From positions 62,001 to 126,000 of the forward strand of contig NZ_PKUQ01000016.1 in NCBI RefSeq assembly GCF_002866925.1: a stretch of DNA of 64,000 nucleotides, given 5' to 3'. The translations under genes were made by a program, and so were the position numbers. Numbering within the stretch: position 1 is the first letter of the stretch; the number at the start of each line of letters is the position of its first letter. Positions 43,045 to 53,184 of the stretch are shown here, one piece after another. The stretch comes from Cohaesibacter celericrescens (lineage in GTDB: Bacteria; Pseudomonadota; Alphaproteobacteria; Rhizobiales; Cohaesibacteraceae). Under the pieces are notes generated by a model. The model saw nothing but the letters and a program-made list of their open reading frames with translations, searched no databases and was not told where the DNA came from.

Positions 43045-44427
43045 ATGAGCAAGATATGGACCCCGGACAGCTGGCGATCAAAAGCGATTATGCAAGTTCC
43101 GGATTATCCCGACCAAGAGGCAGTGAAGTCTGTTGAAGGTCGCCTTGCCACCTATCCACCTTTGGTCTTTGCTGGAGAAGCCCGCAGATTGCGCAAACAG
43201 CTGGCTCAGGTCTCTGAGGGCAATGGATTTTTGCTGCAAGGTGGCGATTGTGCCGAGAGCTTTGCGGAGCATCATCCTGATAATATTCGTGATTTCTTTC
43301 GCGTGTTCCTGCAAATGGCGGCTGTGCTGACTTATGCTGCAGCGTCGCCGGTGGTCAAAGTTGGCCGCATTGCGGGCCAATTCGCCAAGCCGCGCTCGGC
43401 ACCGATGGAGACCGTTGATGGCTTGGAATTGCCAAGCTATCGCGGAGATATCATCAACAGCACCGAATTCACGCCGGAAGCGCGTATTCCCGACCCTGTA
43501 AATATGGTCAAGGCCTATCGCCAATCCGCTGCGACGCTGAACTTGCTGCGCGCATTTGCACAAGGTGGTTTTGCCAATCTGGATCATGTCAACCGTTGGA
43601 CCATGGACTTTCTGAATGATAGCCCTCAAGGCCATCGTTATCAGGAATTGGCTGACCGTATCACCGAAGCATTGGATTTCATGCGCGCCTGTGGTGTTGA
43701 TCCTGCGTCGACAGAAAGCTTGCGTTCGACTGATTTTTACACCAGTCATGAAGCTTTGTTGCTTGGCTATGAAGAAGCCTTCACGCGGGTTGATTCCACA
43801 TCTGGCGATTATTATGCAACGTCCGGCCACATGTTGTGGATTGGCGATCGTACCCGTCAGATTGATCATGCGCATGTCGAGTTCTTCCGTGGCATTGAAA
43901 ACCCGATCGGTTTGAAATGCGGTCCGTCATTGGAGCCGGATGATCTGCTCAATTTGCTTGATGTTCTTGATCCCAAAAACGAAGCCGGACGTGTGACGTT
44001 GATCACCCGCTTTGGAGCGGACAAGGTGTTTGATCACTTGCCTGCTTTGGTCAAGGCTGTTAAGCGCGAAGGACGCAAGGTTATTTGGTCTTGTGATCCG
44101 ATGCACGGCAATGTCGTTAAGGCAAACAACGGCTACAAAACACGCCCGTTTGAGCGCATCTTGAAGGAAGTCGAGAGTTTCTTTGCTGTCCATCACTCCG
44201 AAGGCACCTATCCCGGTGGTGTACATGTGGAAATGACTGGTCAGAATGTGACTGAATGCACCGGCGGTGCGCACGCTATTTCCGAGGATGAATTGTCCAA
44301 TCGCTACCACACAGTTTGTGATCCGCGTCTCAATGCGGATCAGGCGCTTGAGTTGGCGTTCCTGATTGCTGACAATATCAAAAAAGGGCGTGCTGGCCGC
44401 AAACAGAGCGATCAGCCAATGTTCTGA
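43045..44427 (+). CDS. aroG: 3-Deoxy-D-arabino-heptulosonate-7-phosphate synthase, class II
   Basis: A 460-residue class II DAHP synthase, the entry enzyme of the shikimate pathway (PEP + erythrose 4-phosphate). It is marked by [12 protein letters not shown] (active-site Cys), [70 protein letters not shown] and [19 protein letters not shown] precedes the ATG at 43045; the longer in-frame N-terminus to 42955 is not supported. A structured leader lies upstream and a terminator downstream. Gene symbol usage varies for class II. Confidence 0.97.
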   Translation: MSKIWTPDSWRSKAIMQVPDYPDQEAVKSVEGRLATYPPLVFAGEARRLRKQLAQVSEGNGFLLQGGDCAESFAEHHPDNIRDFFRVFLQMAAVLTYAAASPVVKVGRIAGQFAKPRSAPMETVDGLELPSYRGDIINSTEFTPEARIPDPVNMVKAYRQSAATLNLLRAFAQGGFANLDHVNRWTMDFLNDSPQGHRYQELADRITEALDFMRACGVDPASTESLRSTDFYTSHEALLLGYEEAFTRVDSTSGDYYATSGHMLWIGDRTRQIDHAHVEFFRGIENPIGLKCGPSLEPDDLLNLLDVLDPKNEAGRVTLITRFGADKVFDHLPALVKAVKREGRKVIWSCDPMHGNVVKANNGYKTRPFERILKEVESFFAVHHSEGTYPGGVHVEMTGQNVTECTGGAHAISEDELSNRYHTVCDPRLNADQALELAFLIADNIKKGRAGRKQSDQPMF

Positions 44428-44452
44428 ACCTAGGGTTAGGATCTCTTGAAGC

Positions 44453-44482
44453 AAAAGCCCGGCCCTACGGTCGGGCTTTTTT
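44453..44482 (+). terminator. Rho-independent terminator after the DAHP synthase gene
   Basis: AAAAGCCCGGCC pairs with GGTCGGGCTTTT (one wobble) over a 4-base loop, followed by T residues. Confidence 0.92.
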
Positions 44483-44690
44483 GTTGTCTTTTGTGCTCGG
44501 GGTGAGTGGCATTCACTTGTGCGCAACTGGTGGCTATTTGTGCCATGCACACTTTGCGTTGGATTCTCGCAGGCGCTGCCATTATATCTGTTCTTAAACC
44601 AGCGTCAGTTTACACTGCGCGGGATCTAGGATGTATCCATAGAGCCTTTTGCGATGTGAAACCGCAGACACAGGCTCTAGGTAGGACAGG

Positions 44691-46358
44691 ATGATACCAT
44701 TGACCGATAAGCTCGTTTTCAGCCTTGCGCAGCTCAATCCCATTTTGGGTGATCTTTCCGGTAATGCGGACAAAGCCCGCGCTGCACACCGCGTGGCCAC
44801 GGAGCAGGGTGCAGATTGTCTGGTTCTGAGTGAATTGTTTATTTCTGGCTATCCACCAGAGGATTTGGTGCTTAAACCGGCTTTTCAAGAAGCTTGCCGT
44901 GCACAGGTTGAAGGACTTGCTGTCCTCACCCAAGGGGACGCGCCTGCTATTCTGATCGGTGCGCCTTGGGTTGAACACGGCAAACTCTACAATGCTGTTT
45001 GTTTGCTCGATGATGGCGTGGTCAAAGCGGTACGCTTTAAAGTCGATTTGCCCAACTATGGGGTGTTTGACGAAAAACGCGTGTTTGAAGCCGGTCCCTT
45101 GCCTGGCCCAATCAATATTCGTGGCGTGGCCGTTGGTGTTCCGATTTGCGAAGATATTTGGGACAGTGAGGTTTGTGAATGTCTGATGGAGACTGGGGCT
45201 GAGTTTTTGCTGGTGCCAAATGGGTCTCCCTTCAATCTGGATAAGTGGGAGATTCGCCAACAAGTGGCTCTGCAGCGGGTTGTTGAGACCCAGTTGCCGC
45301 TGATTTACCTCAATCAGGTGGGGGGGCAGGATGAACTTGTTTTCGACGGTGCGTCTTTTGCGCTGAATGGTGATTGCTCGTTAGCGATGCAATTGCCCGG
45401 GTTTGTTGAAGACCAACGTCCTTTGACGGTGCGCCGGCTCAATGACAAATGGCAGCTGTCCGGTGATATCGAGCCGGTGATGGATCGCGACGCCGGTGCT
45501 TGGTCTGCTTGTGTCTTGGGATTGCGTGATTATGTCAACAAAAACCGGTTCCCCGGCGTTGTCTTGGGGCTTTCTGGTGGTATCGACTCGGCAATTTGCG
45601 CGGCCATGGCTGTAGATGCTTTGGGTGCTGAAAGAGTGCATTGTGTCATGCTGCCCTATCGCTACACGTCGGACGAAAGCCTCAAAGATGCAGCTGATTG
45701 TGCCACTGCGCTTGGAGTGCGGTATGATATTGTAGATATTGCGGAGCCTGTTGATGGATTTGCCAATGCTTTGTCTGGCCTGTTTGATGGCACCGAACAA
45801 GGGGTGACGGAAGAGAATTTGCAGTCTCGTTCTCGTGGTGTCATCCTCATGGCAATTTCTAATAAGTTTGGCAATATGGTCGTCACCACAGGCAATAAAT
45901 CTGAAATGTCGGTCGGTTACGCCACGCTTTATGGCGATATGAACGGAGGTTTTAACCCCATTAAAGACCTCTATAAAATGCATGTCTACCATCTGTCGGC
46001 TTGGCGCAATTCACATGTCCCTGCGGGATCCATGGGGCCTCGTGGCGAAGTGATCCCAGCGAACATCATCGCCAAGGCGCCAACAGCCGAACTGCGCGAG
46101 AATCAAACCGACCAAGACAGTTTGCCTGAATATCCGGTTCTGGATGACATTCTGGAATGTTTGGTCGAAAAGGAAATGGGTGTTGAGGACATCGTTGCGC
46201 GGGGGCACGACAAAGCGTTGGTTCACCGGATTGAGCATCTGCTCTATATTGCTGAATATAAGCGCCGCCAATCAGCGCCGGGAGTTAAACTGTCCGCGAA
46301 GAATTTTGGGCGTGATCGCCGTTATCCAATCACTAATGGCTTTCGGGATCGCGATTAA
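44691..46358 (+). CDS. nadE: Glutamine-dependent NAD+ synthase
   Basis: A 555-residue NadE that amidates deamido-NAD using glutamine. The N-terminal nitrilase-type amidase (residues 1-260) has LVLSELFISGYPPEDL (Glu), KVDLPNYGVFDEKRVF (Lys) and VPICEDIWD (catalytic Cys). The synthetase domain has the P-loop LGLSGGIDSAIC, then TTGNKSEMSVGYATLYGDM and HRIEHLLYIAEYKRRQSAPG. The ATG at 44691 lies close to AGGACAGG; a TTG at 44700 (start TDKLVFSLAQLNP) is equally possible. Complete length for the long NadE type. Confidence 0.95.
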   Translation: MIPLTDKLVFSLAQLNPILGDLSGNADKARAAHRVATEQGADCLVLSELFISGYPPEDLVLKPAFQEACRAQVEGLAVLTQGDAPAILIGAPWVEHGKLYNAVCLLDDGVVKAVRFKVDLPNYGVFDEKRVFEAGPLPGPINIRGVAVGVPICEDIWDSEVCECLMETGAEFLLVPNGSPFNLDKWEIRQQVALQRVVETQLPLIYLNQVGGQDELVFDGASFALNGDCSLAMQLPGFVEDQRPLTVRRLNDKWQLSGDIEPVMDRDAGAWSACVLGLRDYVNKNRFPGVVLGLSGGIDSAICAAMAVDALGAERVHCVMLPYRYTSDESLKDAADCATALGVRYDIVDIAEPVDGFANALSGLFDGTEQGVTEENLQSRSRGVILMAISNKFGNMVVTTGNKSEMSVGYATLYGDMNGGFNPIKDLYKMHVYHLSAWRNSHVPAGSMGPRGEVIPANIIAKAPTAELRENQTDQDSLPEYPVLDDILECLVEKEMGVEDIVARGHDKALVHRIEHLLYIAEYKRRQSAPGVKLSAKNFGRDRRYPITNGFRDRD

Positions 46359-46404
46359 GCGCTCGTCACAATTGTAAGTTTTGATCTGAAGGGAATTCTG
46401 CCAG

Positions 46405-47745
46405 ATGGCCGAAATCGTTCGTTTTGCCCCGTCACCTACGGGAAATATCCATATCGGCAATGCTCGTACTGCGTTGATCAACTGGCTGCTAGCGCTTAAA
46501 ACCGGCGGGGAATTTATTCTGCGTTATGATGATACGGATCAAGAGCGCTCCCGTGATGAGTTTGCTCAGGGCATTGCCAAGGATCTTGAGTGGTTGGGTA
46601 TCAAGCCCAATCGTATCGAGAAACAGTCTGCGCGCATGGCTGCCTATGATGCCGTTGCTGCAAAGCTGAAAGCGTCTGGGCGTTTGTATCCTTGTTATGA
46701 AAGCGCGGACGAGCTGGATCGCAAACGCAAACGCCAGCGGGCGCGTGGGCTGCCACCGGTTTATGATCGCTCGGCCCTCGATATGACTGCTGAACAAATG
46801 ACCGAGTATGAAGCAGAAGGGCGTAAGCCTCATTGGCGTTTCAAACTGGATCAGAAAACCGTATCCTGGAACGATGGTGTACGCGGCGCGCAGAGCATAG
46901 AGTGCGATAGCGTGTCTGATCCCGTACTCATACGCGGTGATGGCACTTATCTGTATACCTTGCCCTCAGTGATTGATGATATCGAGATGGGAGTCACCAT
47001 GGTCGTCCGTGGGGATGATCACGTGACGAATACTGCGGTACAAATCCAGCTGTTTGAACTGTTGTCGGACAAGGTTCCTGCTTTTGCTCACCACAATCTT
47101 CTAACCAGCAGCTCAGGAGAGGGGTTCTCCAAGCGGCTTGGCTCGATGTCTTTGCGCTCCATGCGTGAAGATGGCTATGAGGCGCTGTCTGTTGCCATTT
47201 TTGCGGTCTTGATCGGCACGTCAGAGCCGGTGCATCCTCTTGCCGATATGGCTGCGCTTGCTGATCTGTTCGCGCTGGACAAAGTATCTCGCTCGGCTTC
47301 CAAGTTTGATTTGGCAGATTTGGGGCATCTCAATGCCCGCATTCTACACGAAACCGACTATGATGTGATTGCTGATCGTTTGGCTGGTTTGGCTGTGACC
47401 GGTGGCGAAGCTTTTTGGCTCGCGGTGCGCGGTAACATCGAACGCTTGCCAGAAGTGAAAGACTGGTGGGATATTGTTGAAGTTGGGTTGCCTGATGACG
47501 CGATTGCCTTGTCTGAGGACGACGCCGATTTTTATGCCAAGGCGTTAGAATTGCTGCCTAGGGAGCCGTGGGATAATACAACGTGGAAAAGCTGGACAAC
47601 GGCGATTAAAACGGAGACTGGTCGCAAGGGTAAAGGGCTCTTTATGCCTTTGCGTGTTGCACTCACCGGTCGGTCACATGGCCCCGAGTTGGCAGCGTTT
47701 TTGCCTATTCTTGGTTACCAAAAAACTTCGGACCGACTATCCTGA
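46405..47745 (+). CDS. gltX: Glutamate-tRNA ligase
   Basis: A 446-residue GluRS of the short alphaproteobacterial type. HIGH-like motif FAPSPTGNIHIGNARTALINW at the N-terminus, RGDDHVTNTAVQIQL in the middle and the KMSKS-like FSKRLGS. The C-terminal anticodon-binding region ends in ALTGRSHGPELAAFLPILG. Alphaproteobacteria often have two GluRS; this one may serve the GatCAB route for tRNA(Gln), which fits gatB in this window. Its 3' end overlaps the end of the converging DUF2865 gene by 41 bases. Confidence 0.95.
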   Translation: MAEIVRFAPSPTGNIHIGNARTALINWLLALKTGGEFILRYDDTDQERSRDEFAQGIAKDLEWLGIKPNRIEKQSARMAAYDAVAAKLKASGRLYPCYESADELDRKRKRQRARGLPPVYDRSALDMTAEQMTEYEAEGRKPHWRFKLDQKTVSWNDGVRGAQSIECDSVSDPVLIRGDGTYLYTLPSVIDDIEMGVTMVVRGDDHVTNTAVQIQLFELLSDKVPAFAHHNLLTSSSGEGFSKRLGSMSLRSMREDGYEALSVAIFAVLIGTSEPVHPLADMAALADLFALDKVSRSASKFDLADLGHLNARILHETDYDVIADRLAGLAVTGGEAFWLAVRGNIERLPEVKDWWDIVEVGLPDDAIALSEDDADFYAKALELLPREPWDNTTWKSWTTAIKTETGRKGKGLFMPLRVALTGRSHGPELAAFLPILGYQKTSDRLS

Positions 47746-48802
47746 TTGAGCGGCCGTCCGCCGTATGAACAAGGCCCTTGTCGGAGCTAACCTCCGGCGG
47801 GCGATAGGGTTTGAATGTCATGCCGAGGCGTTCAACTGCCAGTGTGTCCGGATCAACCATCACCGTTTGTTTTGGCAGAGGGAGTGGCACAATTGGGCTA
47901 TTGTTGACGGGCATGACTTGTTCTGTTCTGGGGGTAGAAAGTGGCTGGTCGCTTGTTGTAAGAGCGGTCAGCTGGCTAATCGGTGCCTGACAGGAACAAT
48001 TGGGAACATATTGCTTCTTATACAGAAATGCCGTTTCCAGAGACTGGTAGGGTCTCCCACCCAGGGATACCATTTCTTCTTCTGACTGACCCGGGTTTTG
48101 GTAAACATATAGTTCGGCAGAGGTGCCTGGACAACTGGCCTGACAGACACTGTCATCGCGGGCGAAGTTGCTTTCTGTTGTTGAGAAACTGACAGGGAAA
48201 AAGAACCCGTCGCAGGCACGTACACAAACCGTGCGATAGGTCCCAATTTCGGGAATATCATATTGTTGATTGTATTCGCGTACGGTTGAACGGGGTTGGA
48301 ACAGTTTGGCAAAGAGGCCTTGGCGTCTTGTTGGCGCTGGCTGGGCGAAACGCTCATATTGTTCGCCGCAACGCGCCTGTGCCAACTGGTCCAGAATATT
48401 TGCTTTCAATTGATTTGAGTTTCCGGACGGTGCAGGGTAACGCCCGCGTTTCTTTTGCAAGGCGACGAGATTGCGCTCCATCTTATCAATGCGTTTGAGC
48501 AAGGCGGGGCAGGTCGCCTTTGGGGTCCGTTTGAAAAGAAACCCTCGTCCACCAAAACAACTGTCGCGTTTGGCGCGTTGATTGGCACTGTCAATCTGTG
48601 CCTGTTGTTTGTGAACGGCAGCATCATATTTTTCGAAATTTCGGTTGGAGCGTGTGTTTCCCGAGCGCTGCAGTCGGGCCAGCTCCCCCTCTAACTCTGC
48701 GCAATATCTGGCATTTTGGGATCTGGAGGATTGGGCCTGTGCTGCGGGTGTCGCAAGCAAGGACGCAAGGATTAGTCCGGCTAAAACTGCACGACTTTTC
48801 AT
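47705..48802 (-). CDS. Exported cysteine-rich DUF2865 protein
   Basis: A 365-residue exported protein with a signal peptide (MKSRAVLAGLILASLLATPAAQAQ). It contains a coiled N-terminal part (ARYCAELEGELARLQRSG...KRIDKMERNLVALQKKRG) and the DUF2865 core YRTVCVRACDGFFFPVSFSTTESNFARDDSVCQASCPGTSAELYVY, with CxxxC and CxxxC disulfide-type pairs. The family is a Rhizobiales periplasmic group, function unknown. GGGACC precedes the ATG at 48802. Convergent with gltX, tails overlapping by 41 bases. Confidence 0.87.
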   Translation of the reverse strand: MKSRAVLAGLILASLLATPAAQAQSSRSQNARYCAELEGELARLQRSGNTRSNRNFEKYDAAVHKQQAQIDSANQRAKRDSCFGGRGFLFKRTPKATCPALLKRIDKMERNLVALQKKRGRYPAPSGNSNQLKANILDQLAQARCGEQYERFAQPAPTRRQGLFAKLFQPRSTVREYNQQYDIPEIGTYRTVCVRACDGFFFPVSFSTTESNFARDDSVCQASCPGTSAELYVYQNPGQSEEEMVSLGGRPYQSLETAFLYKKQYVPNCSCQAPISQLTALTTSDQPLSTPRTEQVMPVNNSPIVPLPLPKQTVMVDPDTLAVERLGMTFKPYRPPEVSSDKGLVHTADGRSIRIVGPKFFGNQE

Positions 48803-49173
48803 ACTGTAGGTCCCAAACCCATTTGAAGTCAGTTGCTGAGCAACCGTGTATTTACCGGTCATTGGCCTGCCAAAATCGCGCGATGGGGAATCTAACAGGA
48901 CAACGCCCAGAATCACCCTAGAATAAGGCGAAATTATTGCCTCTTTCTTTCACCAATGCGTTTCCCATGCAATTGGATTTCAAAATTTTGCCCGCCTGGT
49001 TGGGGACCTGCGGTTATGAGTGTCGGAAATGATGATCGACATTTACGCAGTGCCACTTTGATTCTTCATTGGTTTTGGTGCTTTGAGAGGATTAATTAAC
49101 GGACCATCTATACTATCGAGGTCAGTTTGATGCGGTTTTTGCCGTTTGCCTTCCCACCGTGATGGAAAAGTTG
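48803..49173. other. Intergenic region between divergent DUF2865 and flavin reductase genes
   Basis: A 371-base region. It contains a short palindrome GTTGCT-G-AGCAAC (48830-48842); otherwise no gene or regulatory element is recognised. Confidence 0.4.
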
Positions 49174-49659
49174 ATGATTGAAGAAGAGCAGTTTCGCCAA
49201 GCCCTTGGGCAGTTTGTAACTGGAATCGCTGTTGTGACTACGCTTGATGAAGCTGGCACACCACATGGTTTGACAATCAATAGCTTTAACTCGGTTTCGC
49301 TCGACCCGCCGCTGGTTCTGTGGTCGCTCGACAAACGTTCGCATCAGCTTGAGATTTTTAGCAAAAGCGGTTTCTATGCGGTGAATATTCTGGCGCAATC
49401 ACAAAAACAAATTTCCGATCGCTTTGCTTCTTTTGTGGAAGACCGCTTTGCTGATGTGAAATGGGGAAGCGGCAAAAGCGGAGCACCTGTTCTTGATGGG
49501 TCTCTTGCCCAAATTGATTGTCAGGTGGAAAATATTGTTGAGGGTGGCGATCATATTATTCTGATCGGCCGTGTCATTGATATCAGCCATAAGGACGGCG
49601 AGCCACTGCTTTATCACTCGGGGAATTATAAGGCTGTTGGTGCCTTGGTCGAAGACTAG
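49174..49659 (+). CDS. Flavin reductase-like FMN-binding domain protein
   Basis: A 161-residue split-barrel flavin reductase domain protein: FRQALGQFVTGIAVVTTLDEAGTPHGLTINSFNSVSLDPPLVLWSLDKRS, then FYAVNILAQSQKQISDRFAS and a C-terminal GDHIILIGRVID, PLLYHSGNYK. Members reduce free flavin with NAD(P)H for a partner monooxygenase. No monooxygenase gene is adjacent, so the partner is unknown. I used the ATG at 49174 (GGA 8 bases upstream); ATG at 49162 is an alternative. Ends at a bidirectional terminator shared with the SulP gene. Confidence 0.91.
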   Translation: MIEEEQFRQALGQFVTGIAVVTTLDEAGTPHGLTINSFNSVSLDPPLVLWSLDKRSHQLEIFSKSGFYAVNILAQSQKQISDRFASFVEDRFADVKWGSGKSGAPVLDGSLAQIDCQVENIVEGGDHIILIGRVIDISHKDGEPLLYHSGNYKAVGALVED

Positions 49660-49685
49660 TATTTTTTGATTGTGTTCGTGAATTT

Positions 49686-49724
49686 AAAAAGCCCCTGACC
49701 TTAAATACCAGGTCAGGGGCTTTA
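49686..49724. terminator. Bidirectional terminator between flavin reductase and SulP genes
   Basis: AAAGCCCCTGACCT and AGGTCAGGGGCTTT form a 14-bp perfect stem, with A and T runs on both sides, between converging genes. Confidence 0.9.
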
Positions 49725-49745
49725 TATTGGAACAGAAGGCTGATC

Positions 49746-51356
49746 TTACGCTTTTGGAGCGTCTGTTTCAGGTGCTTCTTTGTTACCAAACAACTCAGAA
49801 TAGTCCACGGCTACTTCATAGTGCGGATCTTCAATCACAGATACTTCCATGAATTTGTTGGCCTTTCTCAGCAGCTTTTGACAATCAGGCGACAAATGAC
49901 GCAAATGCAGTTTTTTGCCTGCTTCTTCGTATTTGGTCGCGAGGCTATCAATGGCCTGCAAGGCAGAGTGGTCCCAAACGCGTGCTTCCTTAAATTCGAT
50001 GACCACGTCTTCCGGATCGCTTTTTGGGGTAAATAAGTCATGGAAATTGGCCGTTGAGCCAAAGAACAGTGGCCCTCTGAGCTCATACACCTTCCAGCCG
50101 TGCTCTTCGGTACTGACATGGATGTCAATGCGTTTTGCTGCTTGCCAAGCAAACACCAGCGCGGAAACAATAACACCAACGATCACAGCGACGGCAAGGT
50201 CAGAATATACGGTGACGGCTGTGACCAGCACGATGACAAAGGCATCGGCCCGCGGGATCTTTGTCATGATTTGCAAACTGCGCCATGCAAAGGTTCCGAT
50301 GACAACCATGAACATCACACCCACCAGCGCGGCAAGCGGAATTTGCTCAATCAAGCCAGATGCGAATAGGATGAATGCGAGCAAGAATAAGGCGGCGGAC
50401 ACGCCAGACCAGCGTGTGCGTCCGCCAGATTTAACGTTGATCATGGACTGGCCGATCATGGCACAGCCACCCATGCCGCCGAAGAAACCGGTGACCACAT
50501 TGGCAGCACCCTGAGCGATGCTCTCTTTGGATGCGCCCCCGTGGGTATCCGTCATTTCAGCGACAAGATTGAGGGTCAGCAGGCTTTCGATCAAACCAAT
50601 CGCTGCCAGAATAGCCGCGTAAGGGAAAATGATTTTCAGCGTTTCCAAATCAAACGGAACCATGGGGATATGGAATTGTGGCAAGCCACCTGCGATCGTG
50701 GCCAGATCGCCAACGCGTGGAATGTTGAGATCAAAGCCAATAACAATTAGCGAGACAGCGAGAATGGCCAGAAGCGGGGCAGGAATCGCTTTGGTGAGTC
50801 TGGGTGAAAGCCAAATGATGGCCATGGTCAACAACACCAAGCCAAGCATCATATAAAGCGGTGCGCCGGTCATCCAGACAAAATCGCCTGCAGCATCCTT
50901 GACCTTGAATTGGCCCAGTTGCGCAAGGCCAATGACGATGGCAAGGCCATTGACGAAGCCGAGCATCACGGGATGCGGCACCATGCGGATGAATTTCCCC
51001 CACCGCATCACCCCTGCGAAAATCTGCAAAACACCCATCAGAACAACAGTAGCGAATAGATATTCGACACCGTGGTTGGCAACAAGCGCAACCATAACAA
51101 CAGCAAGTGCACCGGTTGCACCGGAAATCATTCCCGGGCGCCCGCCAAAGAGTGCGGTGATGAGACCAACGATGAAAGCGGCGTAAAGGCCGACAAGGGG
51201 GTGGACTTGGGCAACAAAGGCGAAGGCGACAGCCTCTGGTACCAAGGCTAGGGCAACGGTTAGACCGGAGAGAGTGTCTGTCTTGATTTGGTTTACTGAT
51301 AGGGCACTGCGCAATTGTGCTCCTATCCCGGACGGGGAGGAGGTCTTGGTCGTCAT
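49746..51356 (-). CDS. SulP-family anion transporter with STAS domain
   Basis: A 536-residue transporter of the SulP (SLC26) family with about 12-14 membrane segments, for example [52 protein letters not shown] and [41 protein letters not shown]. The cytoplasmic STAS domain covers the last 110 residues or so ([57 protein letters not shown]). Likely bicarbonate or sulfate uptake; the ion cannot be told. The ATG at 51356 has AGGACC upstream. Monocistronic. Confidence 0.93.
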   Translation of the reverse strand: MTTKTSSPSGIGAQLRSALSVNQIKTDTLSGLTVALALVPEAVAFAFVAQVHPLVGLYAAFIVGLITALFGGRPGMISGATGALAVVMVALVANHGVEYLFATVVLMGVLQIFAGVMRWGKFIRMVPHPVMLGFVNGLAIVIGLAQLGQFKVKDAAGDFVWMTGAPLYMMLGLVLLTMAIIWLSPRLTKAIPAPLLAILAVSLIVIGFDLNIPRVGDLATIAGGLPQFHIPMVPFDLETLKIIFPYAAILAAIGLIESLLTLNLVAEMTDTHGGASKESIAQGAANVVTGFFGGMGGCAMIGQSMINVKSGGRTRWSGVSAALFLLAFILFASGLIEQIPLAALVGVMFMVVIGTFAWRSLQIMTKIPRADAFVIVLVTAVTVYSDLAVAVIVGVIVSALVFAWQAAKRIDIHVSTEEHGWKVYELRGPLFFGSTANFHDLFTPKSDPEDVVIEFKEARVWDHSALQAIDSLATKYEEAGKKLHLRHLSPDCQKLLRKANKFMEVSVIEDPHYEVAVDYSELFGNKEAPETDAPKA

Positions 51357-51752
51357 TAAATGGGTCCTAATGGAAACTTGTGGCTGTGATCGGGTCAATC
51401 TGGATCAGAACGGGATGTGTCTGACTCGTCCGAAAAAGAACGTATATTTGACGCGCTTTTAGCCCAGTGTCTGTCAAAAAGCAAGCTTTTGACGGTATAT
51501 TGTGGCTGCAAGGTTGAGCCGCGTATGGCGTTTTGCGGCCATCCTTTATGCACTAAAACCCTGCTATCTGGCTTATGAGGGTCGTATTTGCTGCAAATTG
51601 ACTTATATCTCTCAAGGTGGAGAGCGTTGGTCGTGTTATGCAATGGGCCGTGATATAGGCAAATACAATGCGGCCAATTGCACGCCAATCTTATATGGCT
51701 TGGTCATTGGGGCCAAGAAAGCCCGAACAAGACTGGAAAACAGGATATTACT
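51357..51752. other. Intergenic region between divergent sulP and creA
   Basis: A 396-base region with an inverted repeat GTCAAAA-N7-TTTTGAC at 51474-51494, possibly an operator for either gene. No further gene recognised. Confidence 0.45.
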
Positions 51753-52277
51753 ATGTTTCGCAAATTGATGGGCGTCTGTCTCGCTCTTGCTGTTGTTATC
51801 CCTGCGCTTGGGGTTCCGGTTGCAGTCGCAGCTGATGACCCGGAATTGATTTTTAAAAAATCCACCGTGTGGAAGTTCCTGACACCGGACCACAAGCTTG
51901 CAACCTATGCTATTGATGATCCGTTGATTGAAGGGGTGGCTTGCCATTTCACGGTGCCTGAAAAGGGCGGCATTTCCGGTATGTTCGGCGTCGCCGAGGA
52001 AACTTCCGATGTTTCATTGGCCTGTCGTCAGGTTGGGCCCGTTGCGTTCAAGGAAAAATTTGAGCAAGGCGACGAGATGTTCCGGACGCGTCGCTCCATT
52101 ATGTTTAAAAAGACGCGTATCGTGCGCGGATGCGACAAGACCCGTAATGTGTTGGTTTATTTGATTTATTCTGACAAACTCATCGAAGGAAGTCCGAAAA
52201 ACTCAACCTCGACTGTGCCAATTATGCCATGGGGCGACAATGACGCGCCACGTTGTGCTGATTGGGTTGCTGACTAA
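51753..52277 (+). CDS. creA: CreA family protein
   Basis: A 174-residue exported protein of the CreA family with a signal peptide (MFRKLMGVCLALAVVIPALGVPVAVAAD). The mature region shows DHKLATYAIDDPLIEGVACHFTVPEKGGISGMFGVAEETSDVSLACRQVGP, MFRTRRSIMFKKTRIVRGCDK and VYLIYSDKLIEGSPKNSTSTVPIMPW, the CreA conserved blocks with three to four cysteines. The function is unknown. GGAAAACAGG lies upstream of the ATG. It converges with pabC, the stops being about 8 bases apart. Confidence 0.93.
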   Translation: MFRKLMGVCLALAVVIPALGVPVAVAADDPELIFKKSTVWKFLTPDHKLATYAIDDPLIEGVACHFTVPEKGGISGMFGVAEETSDVSLACRQVGPVAFKEKFEQGDEMFRTRRSIMFKKTRIVRGCDKTRNVLVYLIYSDKLIEGSPKNSTSTVPIMPWGDNDAPRCADWVAD

Positions 52278-52284
52278 TCGACTA

Positions 52285-53184
52285 TCAGGCCAGGGTGATG
52301 CCGGTTTCAATGGAAATTAGGGTGTTCATTCTGGCTTGAAGATTGCTGATGAGGTCTTCGGGTGCATCGCGTCTGGTAAAGATGCGGCCGTCCAGCTGGA
52401 TGACCCGCCGCATAATACGAAGGCTGTTGGTCAGAAAAAGGCCATCAGCCTTTTTTAGTTGATCTGAGGTCAGGCTATCTTCACTCAATTCATGGCCCCA
52501 CTTTGAGGAATGTTCGAGCAATTGACCGCGCAGGATACCCGGCAGCACGCCGTCAGAAATGGGCGGGGTGACAATCTGATTGCCAAATACAGCAAAAAGA
52601 TTGCCTATTGTGCTGCAAGTCGCCATTCCGCAGGTGTTGAGCATCAGGGCGTCGTCTGCCCCATGTCTCTCGGCTTCTTGGCTGGCCAAAATATTATCGA
52701 GATAGTTCAGGCTTTTGATGCGGGAGGTTGGTGACTGCTCATTGCGGCGGATGTTGCAGGTGATCAGTTTTGCCTCTTGATATGCCAAATTTGCGGGTAA
52801 GGGGGCAAGGCTTGCCAGTATGGTCGGGCTTTGATTTGGTGCTGGCAACAATCCGCGGCCACCGGAACCGCGTGTGACTGTTACCCTGAGTATAGAATTG
52901 GAACCTTGGCTGATTTCGCATAGTTTTTTGACACTCTCGGTGATTTGTTTGGTGTCGAGGGGGAGGCCGATTTCATTGGCGCTTTTAACTAGGCGTTTCT
53001 GATGCCGCTCCCACCATAGTGCGTGGCCGTTGAGGATTGGCAGGGTCTCGAATAGGCCGTCTCCCAACAGCAAACCTCGGTCTGTCACCGATATCATTGC
53101 TGCTTGGCTATCTTGATCCACGAAGCATTGACCATTGAGGCAGATAGCGTGAGATATAGCCCTTTTAGGATCTGGCTTTTGCAT
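52285..53184 (-). CDS. pabC: Aminodeoxychorismate lyase (class IV aminotransferase)
   Basis: A 299-residue PLP-dependent fold-IV lyase that releases pyruvate from 4-amino-4-deoxychorismate to give p-aminobenzoate for folate. Family features are GLLLGDGLFETLPILNG at the N-terminus, the conserved Lys in SLNYLDNILASQEAERHGADDALMLN and the PLP phosphate loop VTPPISDGVLPGILR. Last gene of pabB-pabA-pabC, overlapping pabA by 20 bases. The position strongly supports PabC over a branched-chain aminotransferase. Confidence 0.9.
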   Translation of the reverse strand: MQKPDPKRAISHAICLNGQCFVDQDSQAAMISVTDRGLLLGDGLFETLPILNGHALWWERHQKRLVKSANEIGLPLDTKQITESVKKLCEISQGSNSILRVTVTRGSGGRGLLPAPNQSPTILASLAPLPANLAYQEAKLITCNIRRNEQSPTSRIKSLNYLDNILASQEAERHGADDALMLNTCGMATCSTIGNLFAVFGNQIVTPPISDGVLPGILRGQLLEHSSKWGHELSEDSLTSDQLKKADGLFLTNSLRIMRRVIQLDGRIFTRRDAPEDLISNLQARMNTLISIETGITLA

